14,153 nucleotides of DNA, from NCBI GenBank assembly GCA_964516805.1, contig CAZEXI010000056.1, positions 1 through 14,153 on the forward strand, read 5' to 3'. Shown piece after piece: positions 1-6,861 of the stretch. The notes under the pieces are model-generated. The model saw only the letters and a list, made by a program, of their open reading frames with translations, did no database searches and had not been told where the DNA came from. Source of the stretch: CAYSTL01 sp964516805 (GTDB lineage: Archaea > Thermoplasmatota > Thermoplasmata > Halarchaeoplasmatales > Halarchaeoplasmataceae). Both the position numbers and the translations under genes were made by a program. The first letter of the stretch is position 1. Each line of letters opens with the position of its first letter.

Positions 1-44
1 TTTGTACGATTAATAAATAAAATCTAATTCAAAATTATCAAAAA

Positions 45-130
45 CGCGGGAAGGGGGATTTGAACCCCCGCGGTGCATAGCACCAATGGATTAGCAGTCC
101 ATCGCCGTAACCAGTCTGAGCCATTCCCGC
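45..130 (-). tRNA. tRNA-Ser(GCU)
   Basis: Read on the minus strand this folds as a type II (long variable arm) tRNA. The acceptor stem GCGGGAA/TTCCCGC pairs perfectly. The anticodon stem is ATGGA/TCCAT with loop CTGCTAA, so the anticodon is GCU (serine AGU/AGC codons). The variable arm is GGTGC-TAT-GCACC and the T arm is GGGGG-TTCAAAT-CCCCC. The discriminator base is G (position 45), as usual for tRNA-Ser. CCA is not encoded; the gene is followed by TTTT, a likely terminator. No intron is seen. GC content is about 60% by hand count, far above its surroundings. Confidence 0.96.
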
Positions 131-166
131 TCATGAATATTATTTCTTATGACACTAATTTTCTCA

Positions 167-177
167 GATATATAGTT
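167..177 (-). promoter_or_regulatory. Probable TATA box of tRNA-Ser
   Basis: The minus strand reads ACTATATATCT. It is centred about 42 nt upstream of the tRNA 5' end, which would place transcription start roughly 15 nt before the mature tRNA. Spacing and composition fit an archaeal TATA box; this is inferred from sequence only. Confidence 0.45.
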
Positions 178-194
178 AGTGAATAGTAACCAAT

Positions 195-207
195 AAAAAA
201 GCTTTTT
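195..207 (-). terminator. Probable terminator of the sensor-protein gene
   Basis: About 33 nt past the stop codon of the minus-strand sensor gene, the minus strand carries a short palindrome (AAAAAGCTTTTTT) ending in six T's. A T-run like this is a typical archaeal termination signal. The perfect A/T palindrome could also terminate in the other direction, but no plus-strand gene enters from the left. Confidence 0.4.
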
Positions 208-239
208 GCCAGGTTTAACTGTTGTTTTATATACAAAAC

Positions 240-3023
240 TCAATCTGTTTTAACTTCGTCGATCAAGTCTAAACTTTTTTCAATCGTTTTTTTCATATTA
301 TCGATCTGCTTTTGTTGTTTTTCATTTGGATTGGTCTCTTCTAATATGTCCAAATAAGTTTCTAACATATTCATATTGTTGTTAATGTCATTTTCTATAA
401 TATTTTCATATTTCCCTTTGTTTTTCAATGCTTCTTTCTTCTTTGTAACATCTAACAAAGAAGCTACACTTTTTCTCGTTCCAGGAATTACATTAACAGT
501 AGCATGTACATGTCTTTTCTCCCCGTTCCTTGTAAGAAGTTGGAAATCGTATTCATCAGGTGCCAATTCTGGATCTTCCCTTCTCAATTTATGATATTTA
601 TTCATTCTTTTTATATCATCTTCTACCACGAATTCGTCCCATTTATGACCACTTATACCTTCATCATAAAATCCCAGCATTCTATTTGATTTGCTGTTTG
701 CCAAGAATATTGTACCATCTTCTTCTATTATAACTGTTGCAGTCCCTGTATTTTCAAATATCGCTCTGTAGAAACTTTCTTTTTCTCTTATCTCATTTTC
801 AGATTCAATTCTTTTGAAGGCATTATTTACATGAGATATGAGGAGTTCTGTCAATTCTAAATCTTCAGGGTCAAAGTAATTCTTTTTATCTGAAACAGCT
901 TGATATACACCATATTCGCCAATTGGCACACTTATCCCTGATTCATAATAATCCTGATTTGGCTTACTGTCTTTAAATTCCTTAATATCATTTATCAGAA
1001 ATGATTCATATTTACTGAATGTTTCATGATAAATACCTTTCTCAGATAAAAATTCTCCTTCTTTTAGCATCTCATCAGTACTTCTTTTTACAATATATCC
1101 ATCATCTTCATGTTCTAAGATTGCACAAGCATAAAAATCTAATATTTCTTCAAAGGCTTCAATGGTGATCTCATATATCTCTTCCTTTGAACTTGTTTTT
1201 TGGAGTGGTGCAGAATATTCATGTAATTGTTCTATCTTTTTTTTGCTCATTTGAATCTCTTGCTCATACTTCACTCTCTTTATCGCCTCACCCACATTCG
1301 AAATTAATAATTCAGCCAACTCTAAACTTTCTTCATCAAAATAATCTATTTCACTAGCACCTGCTTGGAAAACACCAAGTTCACCTATAGGTACACTTAT
1401 CAAAGATTTTATTTCATCCTTAATCGGTTTTGCATCCTTATTTTTAAAGGTGTCATTCACAATATAGGATTCCTTGTTTCTGTAAGTTTTTGTATCTATA
1501 CCTCCATCTTCCAAAGATCTATTGGACTTTTTCTCAAGTGGAAAATTAGAGGTTGATGCCTTAGTTTTAAATTTCCTATTTTCAACAATATCTATGAGAC
1601 ATGCTTCAAATTCAAGTATGTCTTCAGCTGCATCAACGGTCAGATCATAAATTTCATCAAGATCATCACATTTTTGGAGTTCTGTTGACACCCTATGTAA
1701 ATTCTTGATTTTGTTTTTACTTTCTAGAAGATTTTCTTTTGATCTTCTTATTTTTTCAAGATTATCAGCTCTCTGAATCGCAAGTTCAGCTTGTCTTGCG
1801 AAAATTTCTATCATCCTTACATCAGAATCATCAAATCTTTTTTCTATTTTACCTAATGTGACAACTCCAATAACTTCTTCGTCATCAAATAGAGGTGTAG
1901 ACAATATCGAAACTAATTCTTTTTCAGCATCAGAACCCGGAACAAGGGTATAATATTGATCCTCTTCATCGTAATTCAGATAATCTGTTTCACCTCTTTC
2001 GAAGGTTCGTCCAGTAACACCTTTACCGAATGGAACGTTAAAATTTAAAAGTTCTTTTTTATACTTTGGATCGTTAGAATAGAAGGGTCTCAAAACTTTC
2101 TCTTTCTTATCTGCCAGATATACGGTGCAGTGCTCAGTATCCAACAGATCTCTTGCTTCATCTGCTATTATTTTTATGACTTTGTCTAGATCATCTTCGT
2201 TGGCTAATGTAAGCATCGTCTGATATATACTTTCATAAGTTTTCTTTGATTCTTTGAGAGCTTTTTCAGCTTTCTTCCTTTCAGTTATGTTCCTATATAT
2301 TCCATAGGCACCAATTTGTTCATTTTCTAGTTCTATGGGATATCCTATGATAGAAACATTAACTAAAGAACCATCCTTCCTTTTTCTTAGAGTTTCAACT
2401 TCAGCTGATTCACCAGACAAAACAAAACCCGATATAGATTCTGCACTATCTAATTCATCTTCAGGAACTATTAAATCATTAATTTTCCTTCCTTCCGCTT
2501 CAAATTTATTGTATTGAAAAAGATCTTCAAAGGCTTTATTTGCCTTCAAAATTATATCATCATTATCAACTAATACTATAGCTTCAGGGGATCTTTCAAA
2601 TAATTTACTAAAATAAGCTCTATGCAGTTTTTTTTCTCTTTCATTTTTATAATGCTTTACTTCTTGTTTGACGATTTTAGCTAAAAAATCGTATTGAGAT
2701 TTTGGGTCACCTCCCTTTTGAACGTACTGGTTAGCACCTAAATTCAATGCCTGCATTGCTATTTCTTCTCTTCCTTTACCAGTAAACATCACAAAAGGAG
2801 TATCATCATCATTTTCTCTCAATTCCTCTAAAAAATCTATCCCATCTTTAGGTTCCATAAAATAATCTGAAATTATAATACTATAATCGTTTTTATTTAT
2901 TTTACCTAATGCATTATTAACTGATGAAGACGTATCAACTTCTGCTTCATCTAAAAATTGTTCCAGATATATCTCCGATTGTTCCAAGAGACTTTCTTCA
3001 TCATCCACACACAATATCTTCAT
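240..3023 (-). CDS. REC-PAS-GAF3-PAS sensor protein with degenerate histidine-kinase dimerisation helices and no ATPase domain
   Basis: Large acidic protein of 927 residues with no membrane segment, so probably cytosolic. Order by residue: response-regulator receiver 1-122 (acidic D7/D8, phospho-acceptor D53 in the context ISDYF, T81, K103); PAS about 135-248; GAF about 265-415; two similar GAFs about 440-585 and 598-740; PAS about 748-862; then a helix pair 865-925. The last segment aligns by eye with the H-box of archaeal sensor kinases (LLRHDxxNK-type), but here it reads IIENDINNN, so Asn replaces the phospho-acceptor His (about N879). The protein stops where an ATPase domain should begin, and the 109 nt after the stop encode none. 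The family normally autophosphorylates; this member should not. It may be a phospho-receiver, scaffold or ligand sensor for a partner kinase (inference). Start ATG at 3023 has GGTGT at 3029-3033. Confidence 0.85.
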   Translation of the reverse strand: MKILCVDDEESLLEQSEIYLEQFLDEAEVDTSSSVNNALGKINKNDYSIIISDYFMEPKDGIDFLEELRENDDDTPFVMFTGKGREEIAMQALNLGANQYVQKGGDPKSQYDFLAKIVKQEVKHYKNEREKKLHRAYFSKLFERSPEAIVLVDNDDIILKANKAFEDLFQYNKFEAEGRKINDLIVPEDELDSAESISGFVLSGESAEVETLRKRKDGSLVNVSIIGYPIELENEQIGAYGIYRNITERKKAEKALKESKKTYESIYQTMLTLANEDDLDKVIKIIADEARDLLDTEHCTVYLADKKEKVLRPFYSNDPKYKKELLNFNVPFGKGVTGRTFERGETDYLNYDEEDQYYTLVPGSDAEKELVSILSTPLFDDEEVIGVVTLGKIEKRFDDSDVRMIEIFARQAELAIQRADNLEKIRRSKENLLESKNKIKNLHRVSTELQKCDDLDEIYDLTVDAAEDILEFEACLIDIVENRKFKTKASTSNFPLEKKSNRSLEDGGIDTKTYRNKESYIVNDTFKNKDAKPIKDEIKSLISVPIGELGVFQAGASEIDYFDEESLELAELLISNVGEAIKRVKYEQEIQMSKKKIEQLHEYSAPLQKTSSKEEIYEITIEAFEEILDFYACAILEHEDDGYIVKRSTDEMLKEGEFLSEKGIYHETFSKYESFLINDIKEFKDSKPNQDYYESGISVPIGEYGVYQAVSDKKNYFDPEDLELTELLISHVNNAFKRIESENEIREKESFYRAIFENTGTATVIIEEDGTIFLANSKSNRMLGFYDEGISGHKWDEFVVEDDIKRMNKYHKLRREDPELAPDEYDFQLLTRNGEKRHVHATVNVIPGTRKSVASLLDVTKKKEALKNKGKYENIIENDINNNMNMLETYLDILEETNPNEKQQKQIDNMKKTIEKSLDLIDEVKTD

Positions 3024-3062
3024 CAGTTACACCAAGATCTCTGATAATTCACAATTAGAGTG

Positions 3063-3073
3063 TAATTAAATAT
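3063..3073 (-). promoter_or_regulatory. Probable TATA box of the sensor gene
   Basis: The minus strand reads ATATTTAATTA, centred about 45 nt before the ATG. Start of transcription would fall near 3042, giving a leader of about 18 nt that includes the GGTGT ribosome-binding site. Confidence 0.45.
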
Positions 3074-3140
3074 CTACTCGATTATAAGTGTTTTTCCTTC
3101 CAATTTTCATATTAAAAAAATAAGATTACAATCACCCGAA

Positions 3141-3150
3141 TGTTTTTTAT
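3141..3150 (+). promoter_or_regulatory. Probable TATA box of the purN operon
   Basis: TGTTTTTTAT lies about 31 nt before the purN ATG. No Shine-Dalgarno sequence sits between them, so the first mRNA of this operon is probably leaderless or nearly so. Confidence 0.4.
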
Positions 3151-3176
3151 GCTACTCTGTAATTTACCTTCACAAC

Positions 3177-3815
3177 ATGATCAACATAGGTGTCCTGGCA
3201 TCCGGAAGTGGAACAGATTTTCAATCCATCATAGATGGTGTTGAATCTGGAATGATAAATGGAGAAATCAGATTATTGATAACTAATAACCCTGAGGCTT
3301 ATTGTATTGAAAGAGCTAAAAAACACGGGATAGATTGTAAGATAATAGATCATAGAGATAAAACTAGAAAGGAACATGAAAAACTCATATCTGAAGAAAT
3401 AGTAAAATATAATTTAGATCTGATAGTATTAGCAGGGTATATGCGGATGTTAACAGACTACTTCGTTGATAAATACTACGGTAAGATGATCAATATTCAT
3501 CCTGCTCTTTTACCCCTTTTCGGAGGCGAAGGTATGTATGGAGATAAAGTCCATAAAGCTGTCCTGGAATCAGGTATGAAAAGATCAGGTTGTTCAGTTC
3601 ATTTCGTTACAAACGAAGTTGATATGGGACCAATAATAGATCAAAGATGTGTACCTGTGAAACCAGATGATGATATTGAATCTCTGTCAAGCAGAGTTCT
3701 AAAAAAGGAGCATGAACTTCTGCCTGAAGTTGTTAAAGCGTTTTCTGAGGGCAGAGTTAAACTTGAGGAAGATAAAGCATTTATCGTTCCTCCCGAAAAA
3801 GATAATAATAAATAA
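3177..3815 (+). CDS. purN: Phosphoribosylglycinamide formyltransferase PurN
   Basis: Formyl transfer from 10-formyl-tetrahydrofolate to glycinamide ribonucleotide, the third step of de novo purine synthesis; cytosolic. The 212 residues start with the nucleotide-binding strand-loop VLASGSGTDFQS (6-17). They carry the catalytic Asn106 and His108 in NIHPALLP (106-113) and the catalytic Asp149 in EVDMGPII. The loop after the active site reads FGGEGMYGDKVH (115-126) instead of the proteobacterial FPGLHTH-like sequence, resembling the PurN subtype common in Bacteroidetes; a bacterial source for the gene is possible but unproven. It opens an apparent operon with transketolase and transaldolase, whose product ribose 5-phosphate feeds PRPP and so this pathway. 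The ATG has no Shine-Dalgarno and lies 31 nt after a TATA-like box. Confidence 0.93.
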   Translation: MINIGVLASGSGTDFQSIIDGVESGMINGEIRLLITNNPEAYCIERAKKHGIDCKIIDHRDKTRKEHEKLISEEIVKYNLDLIVLAGYMRMLTDYFVDKYYGKMINIHPALLPLFGGEGMYGDKVHKAVLESGMKRSGCSVHFVTNEVDMGPIIDQRCVPVKPDDDIESLSSRVLKKEHELLPEVVKAFSEGRVKLEEDKAFIVPPEKDNNK

Positions 3816-3823
3816 GTTATTAA

Positions 3824-3855
3824 CCAAAAAACGCTACAAAATAACGCCTTTTTGG
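3824..3855 (+). promoter_or_regulatory. Possible hairpin overlapping the transketolase ribosome-binding site
   Basis: CCAAAAA (3824-3830) and TTTTTGG (3849-3855) can pair as seven base pairs around an 18-nt loop. The last two paired G's are the first two of the GGAGG at 3854-3858 that serves the transketolase N gene. The stem is weak (five A-U pairs), so any masking of the site, or a role as internal terminator after purN, is speculative. Confidence 0.25.
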
Positions 3856-3868
3856 AGGAATAACACAA

Positions 3869-4705
3869 ATGCCTACATTAGAAGAATCAAAAAAGGAAAA
3901 ATTAAAAGAGATTGCAAGAAGAGTTAGAATTCATATAGTTAAAAGTACTAATGAAGCTGGGTCAGGACATCCAGGAGGATCTTTATCAGCAACAGATATT
4001 CTTACAGCACTATATTTCGAAGTAATGAATGTCAAACCTGAGGAACCTGATTGGCCCAAAAGAGATAGATTTGTATTGAGCAAAGGCCACGCTGCTCCAG
4101 CGCTTTACGGTGTATTAGCTGAAAGAGGCTTCTTTCCTGTAGAGGAATTGATGACTCTAAGGAAATTGGGTTCTAGATTGCAAGGTCATCCAGATATGAG
4201 AAAAACCCCAGGTGTTGATGCATCTACAGGTTCATTAGGTCAAGGATTATCGATAGCAGCTGGAATGGCCCTTGCTGCAAAGATAGATAGAGAATCATAT
4301 AAAGTATATTGTATATGCGGTGATGGAGAAGTCCAGTCAGGACAGATATGGGAAGCAGCAATGTTTGCTAGCCAAAATAAATTAGATAATTTGATCGTAT
4401 TTTTAGATCGTAATAATTTACAGATAGATGGTTCTACGAAAGATGTTATGTCAATAGAACCCATAGTTTCTAAATGGAACTCATTTGGCTGGCATGTTTT
4501 AGAAATAAATGGTCATGACATGAACGAAATAGTAGATGCTGTCCATAAAGCAAAAGAAGTTCATGGACAACCGACAATAATAATATCACATACCGTCAAA
4601 GGTAAAGGTGTACCTTTCATGGAAGGTTCTCTAGCATTCCATGGAAAAGCAGCAAATGATGAACAGCTTAAAACTGCTATCGAAGCTTTAGGAGGGGAAG
4701 AATAA
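3869..4705 (+). CDS. tkt: Transketolase, N-terminal (thiamine diphosphate-binding) subunit
   Basis: First half of an archaeal split transketolase, which moves two-carbon ketol units between sugar phosphates in the non-oxidative pentose phosphate pathway. The 278 residues cover the pyrophosphate-binding domain: GSGHPGGSLSATD (31-43), SKGHA (71-75), GSLGQGLSIAAGMALA (121-136), and the thiamine diphosphate/Mg motif beginning GDGEVQSG at 151 and ending with Asn182-Asn183. HTVKGKG (241-247) closes the fold. It has none of the pyrimidine-binding domain, which is the next gene. Start ATG follows GGAGG (3854-3858) with 10 nt spacing. The stop codon shares one base with the next start (TAATG), so the two halves are translationally coupled, as expected for subunits of one heteromeric enzyme. 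Confidence 0.95.
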   Translation: MPTLEESKKEKLKEIARRVRIHIVKSTNEAGSGHPGGSLSATDILTALYFEVMNVKPEEPDWPKRDRFVLSKGHAAPALYGVLAERGFFPVEELMTLRKLGSRLQGHPDMRKTPGVDASTGSLGQGLSIAAGMALAAKIDRESYKVYCICGDGEVQSGQIWEAAMFASQNKLDNLIVFLDRNNLQIDGSTKDVMSIEPIVSKWNSFGWHVLEINGHDMNEIVDAVHKAKEVHGQPTIIISHTVKGKGVPFMEGSLAFHGKAANDEQLKTAIEALGGEE

Positions 4706-5646
4706 TGTGGGAGATGGCAAAACAAAGAGACGGATATGGTAAAGTATTGACAGAATTAGGAAGAGAAAGAGACGATATAGTGGTAATAGGAGCTGACTTA
4801 TGTGGTTCCTGCCGTATCACTAATTTTGGTGATGAATTTCCAGAACGCATGTTCAATTCTGGAATAGCTGAGCAGAATATGACCGGTGTCTCAGCAGGAT
4901 TAGCAGCCTCTGGAAAGACTGTTTTTTCGAGTACCTTTGCTGTTTTCGCTACAGGTAGAGCATACGATCAAATCAGGCAAAGTATAGCTTATCCTGAACT
5001 CGATGTTAAGATAGTATCAACTCATGCTGGAATAACTGTTGGAGGAGATGGTGCATCTCATCAGATGCTAGAGGATATAGCTTTAATGAGAGTTCTACCG
5101 AACGTTGAGGTTGTTGCACCTGCAGATTATCATGAAAGTGCTAAAGCAACCAGGGCGATAGCTGAAAGAGAAGGTCCTATATACATGAGGATGGGGCGTT
5201 CAAGCATTCCTATCATAACTGAAGAAGATGATCCCTTCGAATTTGGTAAAGCTTCTGTACTAAGAGACGGTTCGGATGTAACACTTATAGGTACCGGAAT
5301 CATGGTTTCAAGGTGTTTAAAGGCCGCAAAGATACTAGATAAAAAAGAGGATATTGACGCAAAAGTCGTAAACATGAGTACTATAAAGCCTTTAGACGAA
5401 AAGATGATAATAAAATCAGCAAAAGAGACAGGTGCCATAGTCACCGCTGAGGAACATGTTGTAAGTCAAGGTATGGGGAGCGGTATATCTCAGGTTTTAT
5501 CAGAAAATTACCACGTTCCTATGAAACGTGTAGGAATCCCAAACGTTTTTGGTGAATCCGGAGAAAGTGACGAGTTAATGGAAAAATACGGTTTAACTGC
5601 AGAGCATATTATAGAAAGTGCTCATGACGTGATGTCAAGAAGATAA
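4705..5646 (+). CDS. tkt: Transketolase, C-terminal (pyrimidine-binding) subunit
   Basis: Second half of the split transketolase (313 residues). It holds the pyrimidine-binding domain, roughly residues 5-170, with the conserved glutamate that activates the cofactor in SGIAEQNM (E56). The phenylalanine/histidine-rich face SSTFAVFATGRAYDQIR and the THAGITVGGDGASHQ stretch follow. The C-terminal transketolase domain spans about 185-305 (LIGTGIMV, EEHVVSQGMGSGI). Together with the preceding protein it makes a full transketolase (ribose 5-P/xylulose 5-P to sedoheptulose 7-P/glyceraldehyde 3-P, in either direction). The start overlaps the previous stop by one base and has GGAGGGG at 4691-4697. A second in-frame ATG at 4714 gives MAKQRDG and is a possible alternative start. 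Similarity to the 1-deoxyxylulose-5-phosphate synthase C-terminus is expected; the split architecture favours transketolase. Confidence 0.94.
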   Translation: MWEMAKQRDGYGKVLTELGRERDDIVVIGADLCGSCRITNFGDEFPERMFNSGIAEQNMTGVSAGLAASGKTVFSSTFAVFATGRAYDQIRQSIAYPELDVKIVSTHAGITVGGDGASHQMLEDIALMRVLPNVEVVAPADYHESAKATRAIAEREGPIYMRMGRSSIPIITEEDDPFEFGKASVLRDGSDVTLIGTGIMVSRCLKAAKILDKKEDIDAKVVNMSTIKPLDEKMIIKSAKETGAIVTAEEHVVSQGMGSGISQVLSENYHVPMKRVGIPNVFGESGESDELMEKYGLTAEHIIESAHDVMSRR

Positions 5647-5685
5647 TAAGATAATATTAAGAAGAACATATAAGGTGGAATAAAT

Positions 5686-6588
5686 ATGGATATATTTGTA
5701 GATACAGCGGATATTAAGGAAATTAAAGAAGCAGAATCTTGGGGAATACTAGACGGAGTGACAACTAACCCTTCATTGATCAAAAAGGCTGTAGAGTCAA
5801 ACGACGGAGATATAAGTCTAGAAGATCATATCAAAGAGATTCTAAAAACAGTAGATGGTCCAGTGAGTCTGGAAGTTGCTGGGTCAAATCACGATGAAAT
5901 GGTCAAAGAAGCAACAGTACTTTACGAAAAATTCAATCCAATTAACAAAAATGTTGTAATCAAAATTCCAGTTAATACATCGATGGAAGAAAATGAAGAT
6001 AACTTTGAAGGAATCAAAGCAATCAAATCTCTTAGCGAAAGAGGTATACCAGTAAATTGTACATTAGTAATGAGTCCTAATCAAGCTTTGATGGCTGCAA
6101 AAGCTGGTGCTGCTTATGTAAGTCCATTTTTGGGAAGGATAGATGATTACATTAGAAATAACATGAATATAATAAGAGGAGAAGACTATCCTAAAAGAAC
6201 TTATTATCCACAAGATTTAGCAGAAAAGATAAGAGATATCAAGTTAGAAAAAAGGATATCAAGTAAATCTGAAGACCAATTGATCTATGATGACAAAGAA
6301 ATTATGGAACTTTACGATTGGGCTAACGATAATGGTATATTGTCAGGTGTCGATCTAGTATGGTCAATTAAACAGATATTGGTAAACTATAATTACGATA
6401 CAAAAATAATAGCTGCAAGCATCAGAACAGCTAGACAGGTGAGACAATGTGCAGAGATAGGTGCAGAAATAGCTACGATTCCTTTCAATGTCATCGAATA
6501 CATGATGGTACACCATAAAACATCTGAAGGTATGAAATCGTTTACTGAAGATGTGATACCAGAGTACAAAGAAATATTAGAGGAATAA
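5686..6588 (+). CDS. tal: Transaldolase of the small (TalC/FSA-like) class with a long internal insertion
   Basis: Transfers the dihydroxyacetone unit of sedoheptulose 7-P to glyceraldehyde 3-P, partner of the transketolase encoded just upstream. At 300 residues it is longer than the usual 210-220 of this class. Conserved parts: FVDTADIKEI (4-13), GVTTNPS (24-30), Schiff-base Lys93 in VVIKIPVN, NCTLVMSPNQALMAAKAGA (124-142), SPFLGRIDD (146-154), IIAASIRTARQV (241-252) and GAEIATIPFNVI (259-270). The extra 70 or so residues lie between GRIDD and VDLVW (about 155-222), are rich in charged and aromatic residues, and fall after the strand that carries part of the phosphate site. Fructose-6-phosphate aldolase activity is the main alternative, but the operon argues for transaldolase. 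GGTGG (5674-5678) precedes the ATG by 7 nt. Confidence 0.92.
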   Translation: MDIFVDTADIKEIKEAESWGILDGVTTNPSLIKKAVESNDGDISLEDHIKEILKTVDGPVSLEVAGSNHDEMVKEATVLYEKFNPINKNVVIKIPVNTSMEENEDNFEGIKAIKSLSERGIPVNCTLVMSPNQALMAAKAGAAYVSPFLGRIDDYIRNNMNIIRGEDYPKRTYYPQDLAEKIRDIKLEKRISSKSEDQLIYDDKEIMELYDWANDNGILSGVDLVWSIKQILVNYNYDTKIIAASIRTARQVRQCAEIGAEIATIPFNVIEYMMVHHKTSEGMKSFTEDVIPEYKEILEE

Positions 6589-6638
6589 AGTATAATCAGT
6601 GATTCAGAATGATAAAAATTGCAAACCCCTTCAAAAAT

Positions 6639-6650
6639 CCTTAAATATTT
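6639..6650 (+). promoter_or_regulatory. Promoter of the nop10 operon
   Basis: CCTTAAATATTT, preceded by an A-rich stretch (TCAAAAAT) that could be the B-recognition element, lies 30-40 nt before the nop10 ATG. Transcription would begin near 6671, about 9 nt ahead of the start codon. It separates the nop10 group from the pentose phosphate operon; the 91 nt from 6589 to 6679 hold only this signal. Confidence 0.6.
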
Positions 6651-6679
6651 TAATCAATACTTGACATTCAAGAGCTAAA

Positions 6680-6835
6680 ATGAAAAAGATTAAGAAGTGT
6701 CCTTCGTGTAGTTCATATACTCTTAGGAGTCATTGTAAAGATTGTGATGTAGAAACGATCAATCCTAAGCCTCCTAAGTTTTCACCTGAAGATAAATATG
6801 GTGAATATCGAAGGAAGCAGAAGAAAAAGTCTTAG
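6680..6835 (+). CDS. nop10: H/ACA ribonucleoprotein subunit Nop10
   Basis: A 51-codon gene. The product is the small Nop10 subunit of the archaeal H/ACA pseudouridylation particle (with Cbf5, L7Ae and Gar1), which modifies rRNA under guide-RNA direction. It has the N-terminal zinc ribbon with two CxxC pairs, CPSC (7-10) and CKDC (19-22), then the linker TINPKPPKFSPEDKYGEYRR (26-45) that binds Cbf5 in known structures, and a lysine-rich tail. Length is typical for the family. A TATA box precedes it with a leader of only about 9 nt and no clear Shine-Dalgarno. It is followed after 26 nt by the PAC2 gene, a pairing seen in many euryarchaea; the aIF2-alpha gene that often precedes nop10 is not here. 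Confidence 0.95.
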   Translation: MKKIKKCPSCSSYTLRSHCKDCDVETINPKPPKFSPEDKYGEYRRKQKKKS

Positions 6836-6861
6836 AAAATATAATAATAGGAAATGATAAG

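Noticed and set aside
45..130. tRNA gene as an integration site for a mobile element
   Set aside because: No integrase, direct repeat of the tRNA 3' end or atypical genes are seen within the window; the region left of 45 is too short to judge.
131..240. Possible lost ATPase domain of the sensor protein after a frameshift
   Set aside because: None of the minus-strand frames in these 109 nt encodes N-box or G-box residues; the stretch holds a terminator and the tRNA promoter. The sensor truly ends at its stop codon here.
5130..5444. Open frame of 104 codons on the minus strand inside the transketolase C gene
   Set aside because: It lies wholly inside a well-conserved gene on the other strand, has low-complexity Ser/Ile/Phe-rich composition and no start signal or known motif.
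4705..5646. 1-deoxy-D-xylulose-5-phosphate synthase fragment
   Set aside because: The split N/C arrangement, the SKGHA and HPGGS motifs of the partner and the adjacent transaldolase fit archaeal transketolase; archaea make isoprenoids through mevalonate, and an HMG-CoA synthase gene is present in this window.
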